Numbered from the stretch's first letter, positions 1 through 8,949 are shown. The stretch is DNA of 64,000 bases from Petropleomorpha daqingensis (GCF_013408985.1 NZ_JACBZT010000001.1:868001-932000), one strand, 5' to 3'. A program made the numbers and translations. The notes: generated by a model from the letters alone, not told the origin.

Positions 1-416
1 CGGACGGCGAAGTCGGCGTGCCCGGTGTCGGCGAGGACGTCGAGCACCAGCTCGCGGTCCGGAGACGGCAGGAAGGAGGCGATCTCCCGGTAGAAGTCGG
101 CCGCCAGCCCGTCGCCGACGTAGGCCTTCACCAGGCCCTCCAGCCAGGTGCTGGGTCGGGTGCTCTCGTGGAAGGCGTCCAGCGCGCGGACGAACGGTGT
201 CATCGCCTCGGTCGGGTCGGCGCCGAGCTCCAGCAGCCGCTCGCGCAGCCGCGCGAAGTGGCCCATCTCGGCCACCGCCATCCCGGCCAGCGCGGCCCGG
301 CCCTCCAGCGACGGCGCGAGGCGGGCGTCCTCGGCGAGCCGGTCGAAGGCGGTCAGCTCGGCGTAGGCCAGCGCCCCCAGCAGGTCGACGACGGCACGGG
401 TGTCGACCTCTGACAC
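1..416 (-). CDS. ferritin-like fold protein (MiaE-like), 3' end cut by window
   Basis: About 138 residues are visible and the C-terminus lies beyond base 1. The GTG start at 416 is preceded by an AAAGGGGAG ribosome site. The protein is all-helical with diiron-style residues: AYAELTAF near residue 20, an ExxH (VAEMGHF) near residue 52, a second Glu (FYREIASF) and a DTGHADF where a second ExxH would be expected. This matches the ferritin-like proteins annotated as tRNA hydroxylase-like in actinobacteria. It is divergent from the DEAD-box helicase, the same pairing as Rv3210c/Rv3211 in M. tuberculosis. The catalytic role is unproven, and the Asp in place of Glu may alter metal binding. Confidence 0.75.
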   Translation of the reverse strand, partial: MSEVDTRAVVDLLGALAYAELTAFDRLAEDARLAPSLEGRAALAGMAVAEMGHFARLRERLLELGADPTEAMTPFVRALDAFHESTRPSTWLEGLVKAYVGDGLAADFYREIASFLPSPDRELVLDVLADTGHADFAV

Positions 417-714
417 GCGCTCCCCTTTCGAGTGGGACGGGCCACAGTTCCGCCGCGGCGCGCCGAGGCTAGCCCGTGCCCTGGTTACCATGGGAATCGG
501 CGAGCCGTCTGGTTTGCTACTGCATGTATCTGTGCGCTGACTAACGCTGAGCGACGCCCCACCGGGGCGAGCCACCTGGGCCCCTTCCCGACGCCCGGTC
601 CGCTGGCGGTGTCGGCGCTGGAACTGATCCCGCGACACCGAATCCGGGACAGCGCCGGTCCGGCGGAATCCGCCGCCGAGCCGCCTGCCCCCCAGCCGAC
701 CTGAGGCGAGAGAA
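417..714. promoter_or_regulatory. divergent promoter region and long helicase leader
   Basis: This 298-base gap separates two divergent genes. On the minus strand a TAGCCT hexamer lies about 55 bases before the ferritin-like GTG. A short perfect hairpin (CGCCCC-acc-GGGGCG, 555-569) sits inside the presumed helicase leader. A TGA at 625-627 closes the helicase frame upstream, so the long open frames crossing this stretch are shadows. No small gene is supported. Confidence 0.4.
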
Positions 715-2337
715 CTGACCGCACCCGAGAACACCGCCGCCACCCCCGACCTGGAGCGCGCCGAGACCGGCGCCCCCGCCCCCGAGGCGATCGAGCAGGA
801 CGTCGAGCAGCTCGGCGGCGCACCGGTCGAGGAGACCGCACCGCTGTTCAGCGACTTCGACGTGCACCCCGACGTCGTCGCGGCGCTGGCCGAGGTGGGC
901 ATCACCCGCACCTTCGCGATCCAGGAGCTGACGCTCCCGCTGGCGCTGGCCGGCCACGACCTGATCGGCCAGGCCCGCACCGGCACCGGCAAGACCCTCG
1001 GCTTCGGCGTCCCGCTGCTGCAGCGGATCGTCCCGCCGGCCGAGGGCGGCGACGGCGTCCCGCAGGCGCTGGTCGTCGTCCCCACCCGTGAGCTGTGCGT
1101 CCAGGTCGCCCGCGACCTGGCCACCGCCGGCAGCAAGCGCGGCATCCGCGTGCAGGCCATCTACGGCGGCCGCGCCTACGAGCCGCAGGTCTCCGCGCTC
1201 AAGGGCGGCGTCGAGGTCGTCGTCGGCACCCCGGGCCGGCTGCTCGACCTGGCCGAGCAGGGCCACCTGATCCTCGGCAAGGTCCGCGCGCTGGTCCTCG
1301 ACGAGGCCGACGAGATGCTCGACCTGGGCTTCCTGCCCGACATCGAGCGGATCCTCGGCATGGTCCCGACGCAGCGCCAGACCATGCTCTTCTCGGCCAC
1401 CATGCCCGGCCCGATCGTGACCCTGTCCCGGTCGTTCATGACCCAGCCGACGCACATCCGCGCCCACGGCAACGACGAGGGCTCGACCGTGCCGCAGACG
1501 ACGCAGTTCATCTACCGGGCGCACAACCTGGACAAGCCCGAGCTGCTCGCCCGTGTCCTGCAGTCCCGCGACCGCGGTCTGGTCATGGTCTTCTGCCGCA
1601 CCAAGCGCACCGCGCAGAAGGTCGCCGACGACCTCGTCGAGCGCGGCTTCGCCGCGGCCGCCGTGCACGGCGACCTCGGCCAGGGCGCCCGCGAGCAGGC
1701 GCTGCGCGCGTTCCGCAGCGGCAAGGTCGACGTCCTGGTCGCCACCGACGTCGCCGCCCGCGGCATCGACGTCACCGGCGTCAGCCACGTCGTGAACTAC
1801 CAGTGCCCCGAGGACGAGAAGACCTACGTGCACCGGATCGGCCGCACCGGGCGCGCCGGGCACACCGGCGTCGCGGTGACCCTGGTCGACTGGGACGACA
1901 TCCCGCGCTGGCAGCTGATCAACAAGGCGCTCGAGCTGGACTTCGAGAACCCGCCGGAGACGTACTCCACCTCGCCGTGGGTGTACACCGACCTCGACGT
2001 CCCCGAGACGGCGACCGGTCGCCTGCCCCGCGCGCAGCGGACCCGCGAGGGCCTCGACGCCGAGGTGCTCGAGGACCTCGGCGAGACGGGCAAGAAGAAC
2101 CGCGGCGGTCAGTCCGGCCAGCGAGGCCCGGCACGCGACGGCGACGAGCCGGAGCGCCCGCGCAAGAGCCGCCCGCGCCGGCGTACCCGGGGTGGCGGCG
2201 GTGCCGCTGCCTCCGGCGAGTCGGCCCCGGCCGAGGCGCCCGTGGCCGCCGCCGGTGAGGGCGGTGCCCCGGCCCGTCGCCGCCGGCGTCGGCGTGGCGG
2301 TGCCAACCGCGGCGGCGGCTCCGAGTCCGCCGCGTAA
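715..2337 (+). CDS. rhlE: DEAD-box ATP-dependent RNA helicase, predicted CTG start
   Basis: ATP-dependent RNA unwinding in ribosome assembly or RNA decay. The motifs run in order: Q motif ending TFAIQ, Walker A ARTGTGKT, PTREL, TPGR, DEAD, SAT, VMVFCRTKR, ATDVAARGID and HRIGRTGRAG. A long Arg/Gly-rich basic tail follows, typical of RhlE/CsdA-like proteins that hold structured RNA. An in-frame TGA at 625-627 blocks extension upstream. The only ATG, GTG or TTG before the core is GTG 862, which would remove the conserved Phe of the Q motif. CTG 715, preceded by GAGGCGAGAG, is therefore the best start and gives 540 residues. The order ferritin-like/helicase/beta-propeller matches Rv3210c-Rv3212. 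Confidence 0.9.
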   Translation: MTAPENTAATPDLERAETGAPAPEAIEQDVEQLGGAPVEETAPLFSDFDVHPDVVAALAEVGITRTFAIQELTLPLALAGHDLIGQARTGTGKTLGFGVPLLQRIVPPAEGGDGVPQALVVVPTRELCVQVARDLATAGSKRGIRVQAIYGGRAYEPQVSALKGGVEVVVGTPGRLLDLAEQGHLILGKVRALVLDEADEMLDLGFLPDIERILGMVPTQRQTMLFSATMPGPIVTLSRSFMTQPTHIRAHGNDEGSTVPQTTQFIYRAHNLDKPELLARVLQSRDRGLVMVFCRTKRTAQKVADDLVERGFAAAAVHGDLGQGAREQALRAFRSGKVDVLVATDVAARGIDVTGVSHVVNYQCPEDEKTYVHRIGRTGRAGHTGVAVTLVDWDDIPRWQLINKALELDFENPPETYSTSPWVYTDLDVPETATGRLPRAQRTREGLDAEVLEDLGETGKKNRGGQSGQRGPARDGDEPERPRKSRPRRRTRGGGGAAASGESAPAEAPVAAAGEGGAPARRRRRRRGGANRGGGSESAA

Positions 2338-2347
2338 TTTCTCTCCC

Positions 2348-3499
2348 GTGGCCACGCTGCGCTGCCCGCCCCTGCGGGTGTGGGTCTGGACGGCGGCCAC
2401 GCTCGTGCTGGTCGTCGTCGCCACCCTGCTGTGGCGCGGTTCGGACGCCGCGGCGACCTCCCGCTCGACCGCCGCACCGGCCGTCGACCCCACCGGGTCG
2501 CCGGCCGGTGCGCTGTCGCAGGCCTGGACGCGCACGGCCGGCGTGCTGCCCGAGCAGGTGGTCGCCGGCGACCGGGTGATCATGGGCGACCGGCACGGGA
2601 TCACCGCGCTCGACCCGGCGACCGGGGATCCCGTCTGGCACTACACCCGCAGCAACGCCGTGCTGTGCGGGGTGACCGCCACCGAGGGCGTGGCCGTGGC
2701 GGTGTTCCGCACCCGGATCCGCTGCGACCAGGCGGTCGCGCTGCACGCCGACACCGGCGGCTACGCGTGGACCCGCAGCGTCGACCTCGACTCCGACGTC
2801 ACCCTGCGCAGCACCCGGAGCACGGTGCTCGCGGTCTCCCGCGGCAGCGTGGTCGTGATCGACCCGCTCGGGGACAACATCCGCTGGCGTTCCGCCCCGC
2901 ACGGCTGCAGCATCCTCGACGCGGTGCCCGGCTCGTCGGGCATCGCGGTCCTGCTCCGCTGCCCCGGAACGCAGGCGCTGCGGGTGCGGTTGCTCGACGG
3001 CGGCCAGGGCAACGCCGCCTGGACCCAGGACCTGTCGACCAACGACGGCAGCCAGGTCCAGCTCGCCGGGGCGGACGGCGGGGTCGCCGTCGTCGTCGGG
3101 GACGAGCTGCAGTTCCTCTCCGCCGCCGACGGGACCGTCACGACGGTGCTCCCGCTGCCGGCCGCCGGGCAGGACGACGCGCGCCCGATGTCCGCGGTCG
3201 CCGGACCGCTCGTGCTGACGTGGGCCCGCGGCACGCTGGTCGCCCGCGCGAGCGACCTCGCCGTCCTCTGGCAGGTGCCCGCGCTGGGCCTGCCCACCCC
3301 GCAGACCTCGCTGAAGGCCCTGGCGATGTCCTCGCCCCTGCTGGTCCCGGAGGAGGGCGCGTTCGTCGCGCTCAACCCGTCGAACGGCCAGGAGACCGGC
3401 CGGTCGTCGGTCGACGGGCCGCCGACCGGCGGGGTGGCCACGCCGATCGGCGACGTCGTCGTCTACCGGCTGCCCGACCGGGTGATCGCGTACAGGTAG
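2348..3499 (+). CDS. membrane-anchored PQQ-like beta-propeller protein (Rv3212-like)
   Basis: 383 residues from GTG 2348, eleven bases after the helicase stop, so probably co-transcribed. One hydrophobic segment (about residues 9-25, VWVWTAATLVLVVVATLL) anchors an extracytoplasmic domain. That domain carries repeated propeller blades of the form ITALDPATGDPVWHY, VVVIDPLGDNIRW and FVALNPSNGQETG. Such folds act as binding or assembly scaffolds, and no enzymatic residues are evident. The product corresponds by position to Rv3212, whose function is not established. There is no clear Shine-Dalgarno before the start. Confidence 0.75.
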   Translation: MATLRCPPLRVWVWTAATLVLVVVATLLWRGSDAAATSRSTAAPAVDPTGSPAGALSQAWTRTAGVLPEQVVAGDRVIMGDRHGITALDPATGDPVWHYTRSNAVLCGVTATEGVAVAVFRTRIRCDQAVALHADTGGYAWTRSVDLDSDVTLRSTRSTVLAVSRGSVVVIDPLGDNIRWRSAPHGCSILDAVPGSSGIAVLLRCPGTQALRVRLLDGGQGNAAWTQDLSTNDGSQVQLAGADGGVAVVVGDELQFLSAADGTVTTVLPLPAAGQDDARPMSAVAGPLVLTWARGTLVARASDLAVLWQVPALGLPTPQTSLKALAMSSPLLVPEEGAFVALNPSNGQETGRSSVDGPPTGGVATPIGDVVVYRLPDRVIAYR

Positions 3500-3546
3500 G
3501 GCCTCCCCTCGCGGCATTCGCGCGCCCGGCGCGGTTACATGGGGGC

Positions 3547-4476
3547 ATGGTCCTGCCCGGTGGCACCTCCGACGCCGTCCCGCTGTCCATCGCACCCAAC
3601 GACCTGCGCCAGCTCGCCGACCACGACGCGAGCCACCGGACGTTCGACGGCGGTGCCGGGCCGCTGGTCGCGCTGGACACCGGGCCCGCCGACGGCGCGA
3701 CGGTGCTGCTGGTCGCCGGCTACACCGGTACCAAGGAGGACTTCGCACCGCTGCTGCGCCCGCTCTGCAGCGCCGGCTACCGCGCGGTCGCCCTGGACCA
3801 GCGCGGTCAGTTCGAGTCGCCGGGTCCCGACGACCCGGCCGCCTACACCGTCGCCGAGCTGGCCGCCGACCTCATGGCCGTGGGCCGGGTGCTGCGCGCG
3901 GAGACGTCGGGGCCGCTGCACCTGCTCGGGCACAGCTTCGGCGGGCTGGTCGGCCGCGCCGCCGTCCTGGCCGAGCCGGCGCTGTTCACCTCGCTGACCC
4001 TGCTGGGGTCGGGGCCGTCGAAGCTGGTCGGCCCGCGTGCGGTGCTGCTGGAGTACATGCGCCCGCTGCTGGCCGAGGGCGGCGTGCCCGCGGTGCACGA
4101 GGCGATGCAGCAGCTGGCGATGACCGATCCCAAGGCCCAGGCCGTGCCGGCGCCGACGCGGGCGTTCCTCACCCAGCGGTTCCTCGCCAACAGCGCGGCC
4201 GGGCTGCTCGGCATGGCCGACGCGATGACCACCGAGCCCGACCGGGTGGCCGAGCTGGCCGCGACCGGCCTCCCGGTGCTGGTCGCGCACGGCGTGGCCG
4301 ACGACGCGTGGACGCCGGAGGCGCAGGCCGACATGGCGCAGCGGCTGGGCGCCCGGCACGAGGTGATCCCGGGGTCGATCCACTCCCCCGCGATCGAGAA
4401 CCCGGCGCGCACCCTCGAGGTGCTCCTGGACTTCTGGGGCAGCGTCTCGGCAGCGGGCTCCTCGGTCGCGTCATGA
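3547..4476 (+). CDS. alpha/beta hydrolase
   Basis: 309-residue alpha/beta hydrolase. The nucleophile elbow GHSFGG places Ser at about residue 130. A likely acid lies in HGVADDAWTP, and the catalytic His is in PGSIHSPA near the C-terminus. An early LLVAGYTGTKEDF segment fits the oxyanion-hole loop. The ATG at 3547 sits six bases after a TTACAT hexamer, so it may be leaderless. Its stop overlaps the start of the next gene (ATGA at 4473-4476), indicating translational coupling to the oxygenase. The substrate cannot be predicted from the sequence. Confidence 0.85.
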   Translation: MVLPGGTSDAVPLSIAPNDLRQLADHDASHRTFDGGAGPLVALDTGPADGATVLLVAGYTGTKEDFAPLLRPLCSAGYRAVALDQRGQFESPGPDDPAAYTVAELAADLMAVGRVLRAETSGPLHLLGHSFGGLVGRAAVLAEPALFTSLTLLGSGPSKLVGPRAVLLEYMRPLLAEGGVPAVHEAMQQLAMTDPKAQAVPAPTRAFLTQRFLANSAAGLLGMADAMTTEPDRVAELAATGLPVLVAHGVADDAWTPEAQADMAQRLGARHEVIPGSIHSPAIENPARTLEVLLDFWGSVSAAGSSVAS

Positions 4477-5276
4477 CGTTCACCGCCGACGAGGACCGCC
4501 TCGGGTTCTTCGGGCCCGAGAGCGTGACCTGGCGGGTGCACACCGACCCGTCGTTCTCCGTCGGTGGACTGCGGGCGCTGCTGCTGCAGGCGCTGCACCC
4601 GGTCGCGATGGACGGCGTGGCGCGCAACTCCGCCGCCCGGGAGGACCCGTGGCCGCGGCTGGTGCGCACCGCCGCCTACGTCGACACGCTGACCTTCGGC
4701 ACCCGGACCGACGCGCTGCGCGCGGTGGGCCGGGTGCGCGGTCTCCACCACCGCCTCGGGGTCGACGACCCGGAGCTGCTGCGGTGGGTGCACTGCTGCG
4801 AGGTCGACTCGCTGCTGTCGTGCGCCCGCCGCGCCGGGGTGCCGCTGACCGACGACGACGCCGATCGCTATGTGGCCGAGCAGCGGACGGCGGCGTCGCT
4901 CATCGGCGCGGCGGAGGCCCCTGCCACCGTGGCCGCGCTGGGCGCCTACTTCTCCCGGATGCGGCCGGTCCTGGCGGCCACCCCCGCCGCGCGGGACGCC
5001 GCCCGGCTGGTGCTCAGGCCCCCGATGCCGACCTGGGTCCGCTTCCTCACGCCCGCGCGCCCGGCCTGGGGCGGCCTGGCCGCGCTCGCCTTCGCGTCGC
5101 TGCCCCCGTGGGCGCGGCGGATGTACTCGATGCCGGGGCTGGGGGTCACCGATGCGGCGGCGACCGCCGGCCTGCGGGCCTTCCGCCAGGCGGTGCTGCC
5201 GCTGCCGCAGCGGGTGCGCCGATCGCCGATCGTGTGGGCCGGCTACGAGCGGGTGGCCGCGCCGCTCTCGGCCTGA
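4473..5276 (+). CDS. oxygenase MpaB family protein (DUF2236)
   Basis: 267 residues resembling the latex-clearing/MpaB oxygenase family: N-terminal WRVHTDP, a hydrophobic LRALLLQALHPVAMDGVA helix bearing the family His, and HCCEVDSLL. Family members bind heme b and perform oxidative chemistry on lipidic substrates, but the substrate here is unknown. The start ATG overlaps the hydrolase stop. The last 34 bases overlap the convergent lysG-like gene, a tight arrangement with no room for a separate terminator. Confidence 0.8.
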   Translation: MTFTADEDRLGFFGPESVTWRVHTDPSFSVGGLRALLLQALHPVAMDGVARNSAAREDPWPRLVRTAAYVDTLTFGTRTDALRAVGRVRGLHHRLGVDDPELLRWVHCCEVDSLLSCARRAGVPLTDDDADRYVAEQRTAASLIGAAEAPATVAALGAYFSRMRPVLAATPAARDAARLVLRPPMPTWVRFLTPARPAWGGLAALAFASLPPWARRMYSMPGLGVTDAAATAGLRAFRQAVLPLPQRVRRSPIVWAGYERVAAPLSA

Positions 5277-6136
5277 TCGAGGCGCTGCCGCGCGGCCTGC
5301 TCGATCGCGGCGCGGACCCGGTCGAGGCTCTCCGAGCGCAGCTTCCACTGCTGCCAGTGCAGGACGACGTCGACCGCGCCGTCCGGGTCCAGTTCCACCA
5401 GCGCACCGCCCGGCCGCTGCAGGTCGAGGACCATGCCCCAGCCGAAGCCGAGGACGATCGCGGCGAGGAAGTCCGCCGACGCCGGCACGTGGTGCGCGGG
5501 CGGGTCGGCGTCCGGGCCGAGCCGGCGGCGCAGGTAGACGTGCTGCAGGTCGTCCTTGCGGTCGAAGACGACGATCGGCGCCCGGCGCAGCGCCTCGCGC
5601 GTCGGGCCGTCGGGGAACCAGCGGGCGGCGAAGTCCGGGGCGGCCATCGGGCGGTAGCGCATGCTGCCGAGGCGGGTGACCGAGCAGCCGGGCACCGGAT
5701 CGGCCTCGGTGGTGATCGCGGCCATGACCGCGCCGGCCCGCAGCAGGGCGCTGGTGTGCTCCTGGTCCTCGCGGTGCAGGTCGAGGGTGTACTCGGCGGC
5801 CAGCGGCGCGAGCGCGGGCAGCACCCAGGTGTTCATCGAGTCGGCGTTGACCGCGATCGGCAGGGCCGGTGGACGTTCCGCGGTGCCGCCGCCGAGCTCG
5901 CGGGCGGTGTCGGCGGTGAGCAGGTCGATCTGCCGGGCCAGCCGCAGCACCGCCGCGCCGGACTCGGTGACCTGCACCGGCTTGCTGCGCACCAGCAGCA
6001 CGCGCCCGGTGGCGATCTCCAGCGCCCGGAGCCGCTGGCTGACCGCCGACGGGGTCAGGTGCAAAGCGCGGGCGGCCGCCTCGAGGGTGCCCTCGCGGAC
6101 GGTGGCGTCGAGCGCCTGCAACTGGGCCAGCTCCAT
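5243..6136 (-). CDS. lysG: LysR-type regulator, ArgP/LysG family
   Basis: 297 residues. The winged helix-turn-helix at the N-terminus (LQALDATVREGTLEAAARAL, then TPSAVSQRLRALE) is followed by a substrate-binding effector domain. It is divergent from a LysE-type exporter 70 bases away, the standard arrangement in which LysG/ArgP senses lysine or arginine and activates the exporter. The intergenic stretch holds a 5-bp inverted repeat, GAATC-N15-GATTC (6160-6184), a candidate operator. The pairing makes the functional call firm. The inducer (Lys, Arg or another basic amino acid) is inferred from family. Confidence 0.88.
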   Translation of the reverse strand: MELAQLQALDATVREGTLEAAARALHLTPSAVSQRLRALEIATGRVLLVRSKPVQVTESGAAVLRLARQIDLLTADTARELGGGTAERPPALPIAVNADSMNTWVLPALAPLAAEYTLDLHREDQEHTSALLRAGAVMAAITTEADPVPGCSVTRLGSMRYRPMAAPDFAARWFPDGPTREALRRAPIVVFDRKDDLQHVYLRRRLGPDADPPAHHVPASADFLAAIVLGFGWGMVLDLQRPGGALVELDPDGAVDVVLHWQQWKLRSESLDRVRAAIEQAARQRLDQAESGAATRS

Positions 6137-6193
6137 GAAGCGACTCTAACGATCCCATCGAATCCTGAACTGGACTCGTGATTCCGGGCTTCC

Positions 6194-6199
6194 TACCGT
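6194..6199 (+). promoter_or_regulatory. -10 element TACCGT for lysE
   Basis: TACCGT lies exactly 7 nt before the GTG start at 6207, so transcription would begin at or next to the start codon. No Shine-Dalgarno is seen. Confidence 0.6.
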
Positions 6200-6206
6200 C
6201 GAGGAC

Positions 6207-6836
6207 GTGCTTCACACCCCCGCCCTGCTCGCCCTCGTCTCCGGACTCGCCCTCGGTCTCGGTCTGATCGTCGCCATCGGCGCGCAGAACGCGTTCGTGC
6301 TGCGCCAGGGCCTGCGGCTGGAGCACGTGACGGTGGTCGTGGCGGTGTGCGCGGTCTCGGACCTGGCGCTCATCGCAGCCGGGGTGCTCGGCGCGGGGTC
6401 CGCGCTGTCGGCGGTGCCGTGGCTGATCCCGGCCGTCTGCTTCGGCGGCGCGGCGTTCCTGCTCGGCTACGGGTTCCTGGCCGCGCGGAGGGCGCTGCGC
6501 CCCGGATCGTTGGTGCCCGACGCCGCCGGTGCGCGGACCGGGCTGGCGGTCACCGTGGCCACCTGCCTGGCGCTGACCTGGCTCAACCCGCACGTCTACC
6601 TCGACACCGTCGTCCTGCTCGGCTCGACGTCGGCGACCTTCGGCGAGCGCCGCTGGGAGTTTGCCGCCGGCGCGGGCGTGGCCAGCCTGCTGTGGTTCGC
6701 CGGGCTGGGCTATGGCGCCCGCCTGCTGCGGCCGGTCTTCGCCCGGCCCACCGCGTGGCGGGTGCTCGACGGGGTGATCGCGCTCGTGATGCTCGGGCTC
6801 GGCGTCTCGCTGGTGGTGCGCGGATTCACCGGTTGA
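6207..6836 (+). CDS. lysE: LysE/ArgO family amino-acid exporter
   Basis: 209 residues with about six membrane segments. The N-terminal LGLGLIVAIGAQNAFVLRQG is the LysE/ArgO signature, and CLALTWLNPHVYLDTVVLLG is the conserved Asn-Pro segment of the second half. It exports excess basic amino acids across the cytoplasmic membrane. The regulator is encoded divergently just upstream. GTG 6207 is chosen because a leaderless -10 sits 7 nt before it. The 3' end overlaps the convergent small gene by 11 bases. Confidence 0.9.
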   Translation: MLHTPALLALVSGLALGLGLIVAIGAQNAFVLRQGLRLEHVTVVVAVCAVSDLALIAAGVLGAGSALSAVPWLIPAVCFGGAAFLLGYGFLAARRALRPGSLVPDAAGARTGLAVTVATCLALTWLNPHVYLDTVVLLGSTSATFGERRWEFAAGAGVASLLWFAGLGYGARLLRPVFARPTAWRVLDGVIALVMLGLGVSLVVRGFTG

Positions 6837-7188
6837 GCTCGACGACGGCGTCCCCCGGGTCGTCCCGCTCGCGCAGGTGCAGCAGGTAGCTCACCCCGTC
6901 GGCCCGGCCGGTCCACACGGGTTCGGCGGGCGCGTGGCGGACGACGAGCCGCAGGCCCTCGGGGCGCCGGGTGCGGGCCAGCAGGACGATCGGGCCGACG
7001 TCGTCCCAGTGGACGGCGTCGTTGATCGGGCGGTCGGGGTGGACCACCGGGCCGCCGAAGCCGCAGCCGACGCGCCGACCGTCCGGGTGCTCGAGCTCGA
7101 CGCCGAAGTACTCCTCGTCGCCGCGCTCCGGCTCGCGGACCGCGGACCAGCGCCACCGGCCCCAGGAGCCCTCCGCGAGCGTCGGCAC
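6826..7188 (-). CDS. conserved hypothetical protein, 120 aa
   Basis: Starts at GTG 7188, six bases after the stop of the RecB-like nuclease gene, so it is the second gene of that operon. The protein is Trp- and Arg-rich with segments such as WGRWRWSAVREP, VGCGFGGPVVHP and VSYLLHLRERDDPGDAVVELN. No known domain, signal peptide or membrane segment is recognised. It reads as one small beta-rich domain. Codon use matches its neighbours, so it is probably a real gene. The operon position is the only functional hint. Confidence 0.65.
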   Translation of the reverse strand: MPTLAEGSWGRWRWSAVREPERGDEEYFGVELEHPDGRRVGCGFGGPVVHPDRPINDAVHWDDVGPIVLLARTRRPEGLRLVVRHAPAEPVWTGRADGVSYLLHLRERDDPGDAVVELNR

Positions 7189-7193
7189 GGCGG

Positions 7194-8054
7194 TCAGTCT
7201 GCCGCGTCGTCCTCGGCGAGGAAGCTCCACGTCTCGCGGGCCGGGGCGGCGGCCTGACCGGTCGGGCAGCTGGGCCGGAAGTCGCACCAGCTGCACTGCC
7301 GGCCCGGGGCGGTGGGAAACGCGACGTCGGGGTCCTCGCCCGCCTCGACGGCCGCGGTCGCGACGCCGATGTCGGCGGCGACGTCCTCGGCCCGGCGCAC
7401 GTGGTTGGCCAGCGACCGGTCGGTGTGCTCGAAGCTCGCAACCGTGCCGCTGGGCAGGTGGTGCAGCTCGACGCGGGAGCAGGGCCGGCGCAGCGTGCGG
7501 CGGACGCCGAGCACGTAGGCGGCGAGCGCGGGTGAGCCGCGGGCGTCGTCGTCGGTGCTGGGTACCCGGCCGGTCTTGTAGTCGACGACGACCAGCTCGT
7601 CGCCGCGCCGGTCGATGCGGTCGACCCGGCCGGACAGCGCCAGCCGCTCGGTGGTGCAGCCGACGGTGCGCTCGGTGCCGACCGGCTCGTCGGTCGGGTC
7701 GAGGCCGGTGACGTAGTCGGTCAGCCAGGCGGCGGCGCGGGCCCGCCAGCGGGCGGCCTGCTCGTCGTCCCGGAAGCCGACCGGCGACCACACGCCGTAG
7801 AGCAGCTGCCGGGCGGCCGCGGTGGTGCGCTTGTCGATCGGCAGCTCGTACCAGGAGCGCAGCGCGGCGTGCACGGCCGCGCCGACGCTGTTGTGCGCCC
7901 AGGCCGGACCCTTCGCCGGGGTCGGCCGGTCGACGTAGCTGAAACGGTAGCGCCGCGGGCAGTCGCTGAAGCAGGCCAGCTTGCTCGGCGTCGCCGGGAA
8001 CAGCCGCTTCGGCATGCCGGGCATCTCCAGCTGCGCGGCACTCACGGCGCCCAC
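7194..8054 (-). CDS. RecB-family PD-(D/E)XK exonuclease with Cys cluster
   Basis: 286 residues. The nuclease core shows GRVDRIDRR followed by ELVVVDYKTGRVP, the D-x(n)-(D/E)xK catalytic strand of the RecB/Cas4-like family. An N-terminal Cys region (ACFSDCPRRYRF) and the C-terminal CSWCDFRPSCPTG suggest an Fe-S cluster like that of AddB and Cas4. Actinobacteria carry standalone copies, usually annotated RecB family exonuclease. There are no CRISPR genes nearby, so a Cas4 role is unlikely. GTG 8054 or GTG 8045 could be the start. Confidence 0.85.
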   Translation of the reverse strand: MGAVSAAQLEMPGMPKRLFPATPSKLACFSDCPRRYRFSYVDRPTPAKGPAWAHNSVGAAVHAALRSWYELPIDKRTTAAARQLLYGVWSPVGFRDDEQAARWRARAAAWLTDYVTGLDPTDEPVGTERTVGCTTERLALSGRVDRIDRRGDELVVVDYKTGRVPSTDDDARGSPALAAYVLGVRRTLRRPCSRVELHHLPSGTVASFEHTDRSLANHVRRAEDVAADIGVATAAVEAGEDPDVAFPTAPGRQCSWCDFRPSCPTGQAAAPARETWSFLAEDDAAD

Positions 8055-8066
8055 GGTAACCGAGCG

Positions 8067-8924
8067 TCAGTCCCGGAACGGCGCGCTGCCGGTACCGGCG
8101 TCGAGAAGCGCCTCGAGCTGCTCGGGGTCGGTGGTGCACGCGCCGATCGGCGTCGTCTTGTTGGTGCCGTGGTAGTCGCTGGAGCCGGTCGTGAGCAGGC
8201 CGAGCTCGGTCGCCAGCGCGCGCAGGTGCTCCCGCTCCTCCTCGGTGTGGTCGGGGTGGTCGACCTCCAGGCCGAGCAGCCCGGCGTCGGCCATGGCGCG
8301 GATGGCGTCGTCCCCGACCACCCGGCCGCGCTTGGTGGCCAGCCCGTGGGCGAACACCGGCACTCCCCCGGCGGCGCGGACCAGCGCGATCCCCTCGCGG
8401 ACCTCGGTGTCCCGCTTGGCGACGTAGTGCGGGCTGCGCGGGTGCAGCAGGTCGGCGAAGGCCTCGTCGACCGAGCCGACCACCCCGGCCTGCACCAGCG
8501 CGCGGGCGATGTGCGGGCGTCCGACGACTCCGCCCTCGCTGGCCTCGACGATGCGCTCCCAGCTGACCGGGTAGCCGGCGGCGGCGAGCGCGGCGGCGAT
8601 CTTCTCCCCGCGGCCGAGCCGCTCCTCGCGCAGCCGGGTGCGCTCGCTCATCAGCCCGGGGTGCTCGGGGTCGAAGAGGTAGGCCAGCAGGTGGACGCTG
8701 ATCGGCCGGTCGTTGTCGGGGAACCAGCGGCAGGACAGCTCCATCCCGGGGACGACGACCATTCCCGGGGGGCGCGCCGCGGCGGCCGCGGCCCAGCCGT
8801 CGGTGGTGTCGTGGTCGGTGAGGGCCACGACGTCGAGGCCGGCCTGGTGCGCTGTCGCGAGCAGCGCGGCCGGGGTCTCGGTGCCGTCGGAGACCGAGGA
8901 GTGGGTGTGCAGGTCGATCCGCAT
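8067..8924 (-). CDS. PHP-domain metal-dependent phosphoesterase
   Basis: 285 residues from ATG 8924. The open frame extends further upstream, but the conserved domain begins at this Met. PHP motifs: RIDLHTHSSVSDG at the start, ALTDHDTTDG, VVPGMELSC, HVH-type ligands in SVHLLAY, and TGSSDYHG near the end, which together supply the His/Asp ligands for a three-metal site. Single-domain PHP proteins of this type hydrolyse small phosphates such as nucleotide 3',5'-bisphosphates (Trpa-like). The exact substrate here is inferred. Confidence 0.88.
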   Translation of the reverse strand: MRIDLHTHSSVSDGTETPAALLATAHQAGLDVVALTDHDTTDGWAAAAAARPPGMVVVPGMELSCRWFPDNDRPISVHLLAYLFDPEHPGLMSERTRLREERLGRGEKIAAALAAAGYPVSWERIVEASEGGVVGRPHIARALVQAGVVGSVDEAFADLLHPRSPHYVAKRDTEVREGIALVRAAGGVPVFAHGLATKRGRVVGDDAIRAMADAGLLGLEVDHPDHTEEEREHLRALATELGLLTTGSSDYHGTNKTTPIGACTTDPEQLEALLDAGTGSAPFRD

Positions 8925-8949
8925 CGCTCGTAACCCTGCCGTACCGCTG

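Noticed and set aside
541-2604. Long minus-strand open frame opposite the helicase
   Set aside because: Low-complexity Gly/Ala/Asp translation antisense to a helicase with complete motifs. High GC creates such shadow frames throughout this window.
7194-8054. Cas4 nuclease
   Set aside because: The Cys cluster and RecB core are shared with Cas4, but there is no CRISPR array or cas gene and the context is housekeeping.
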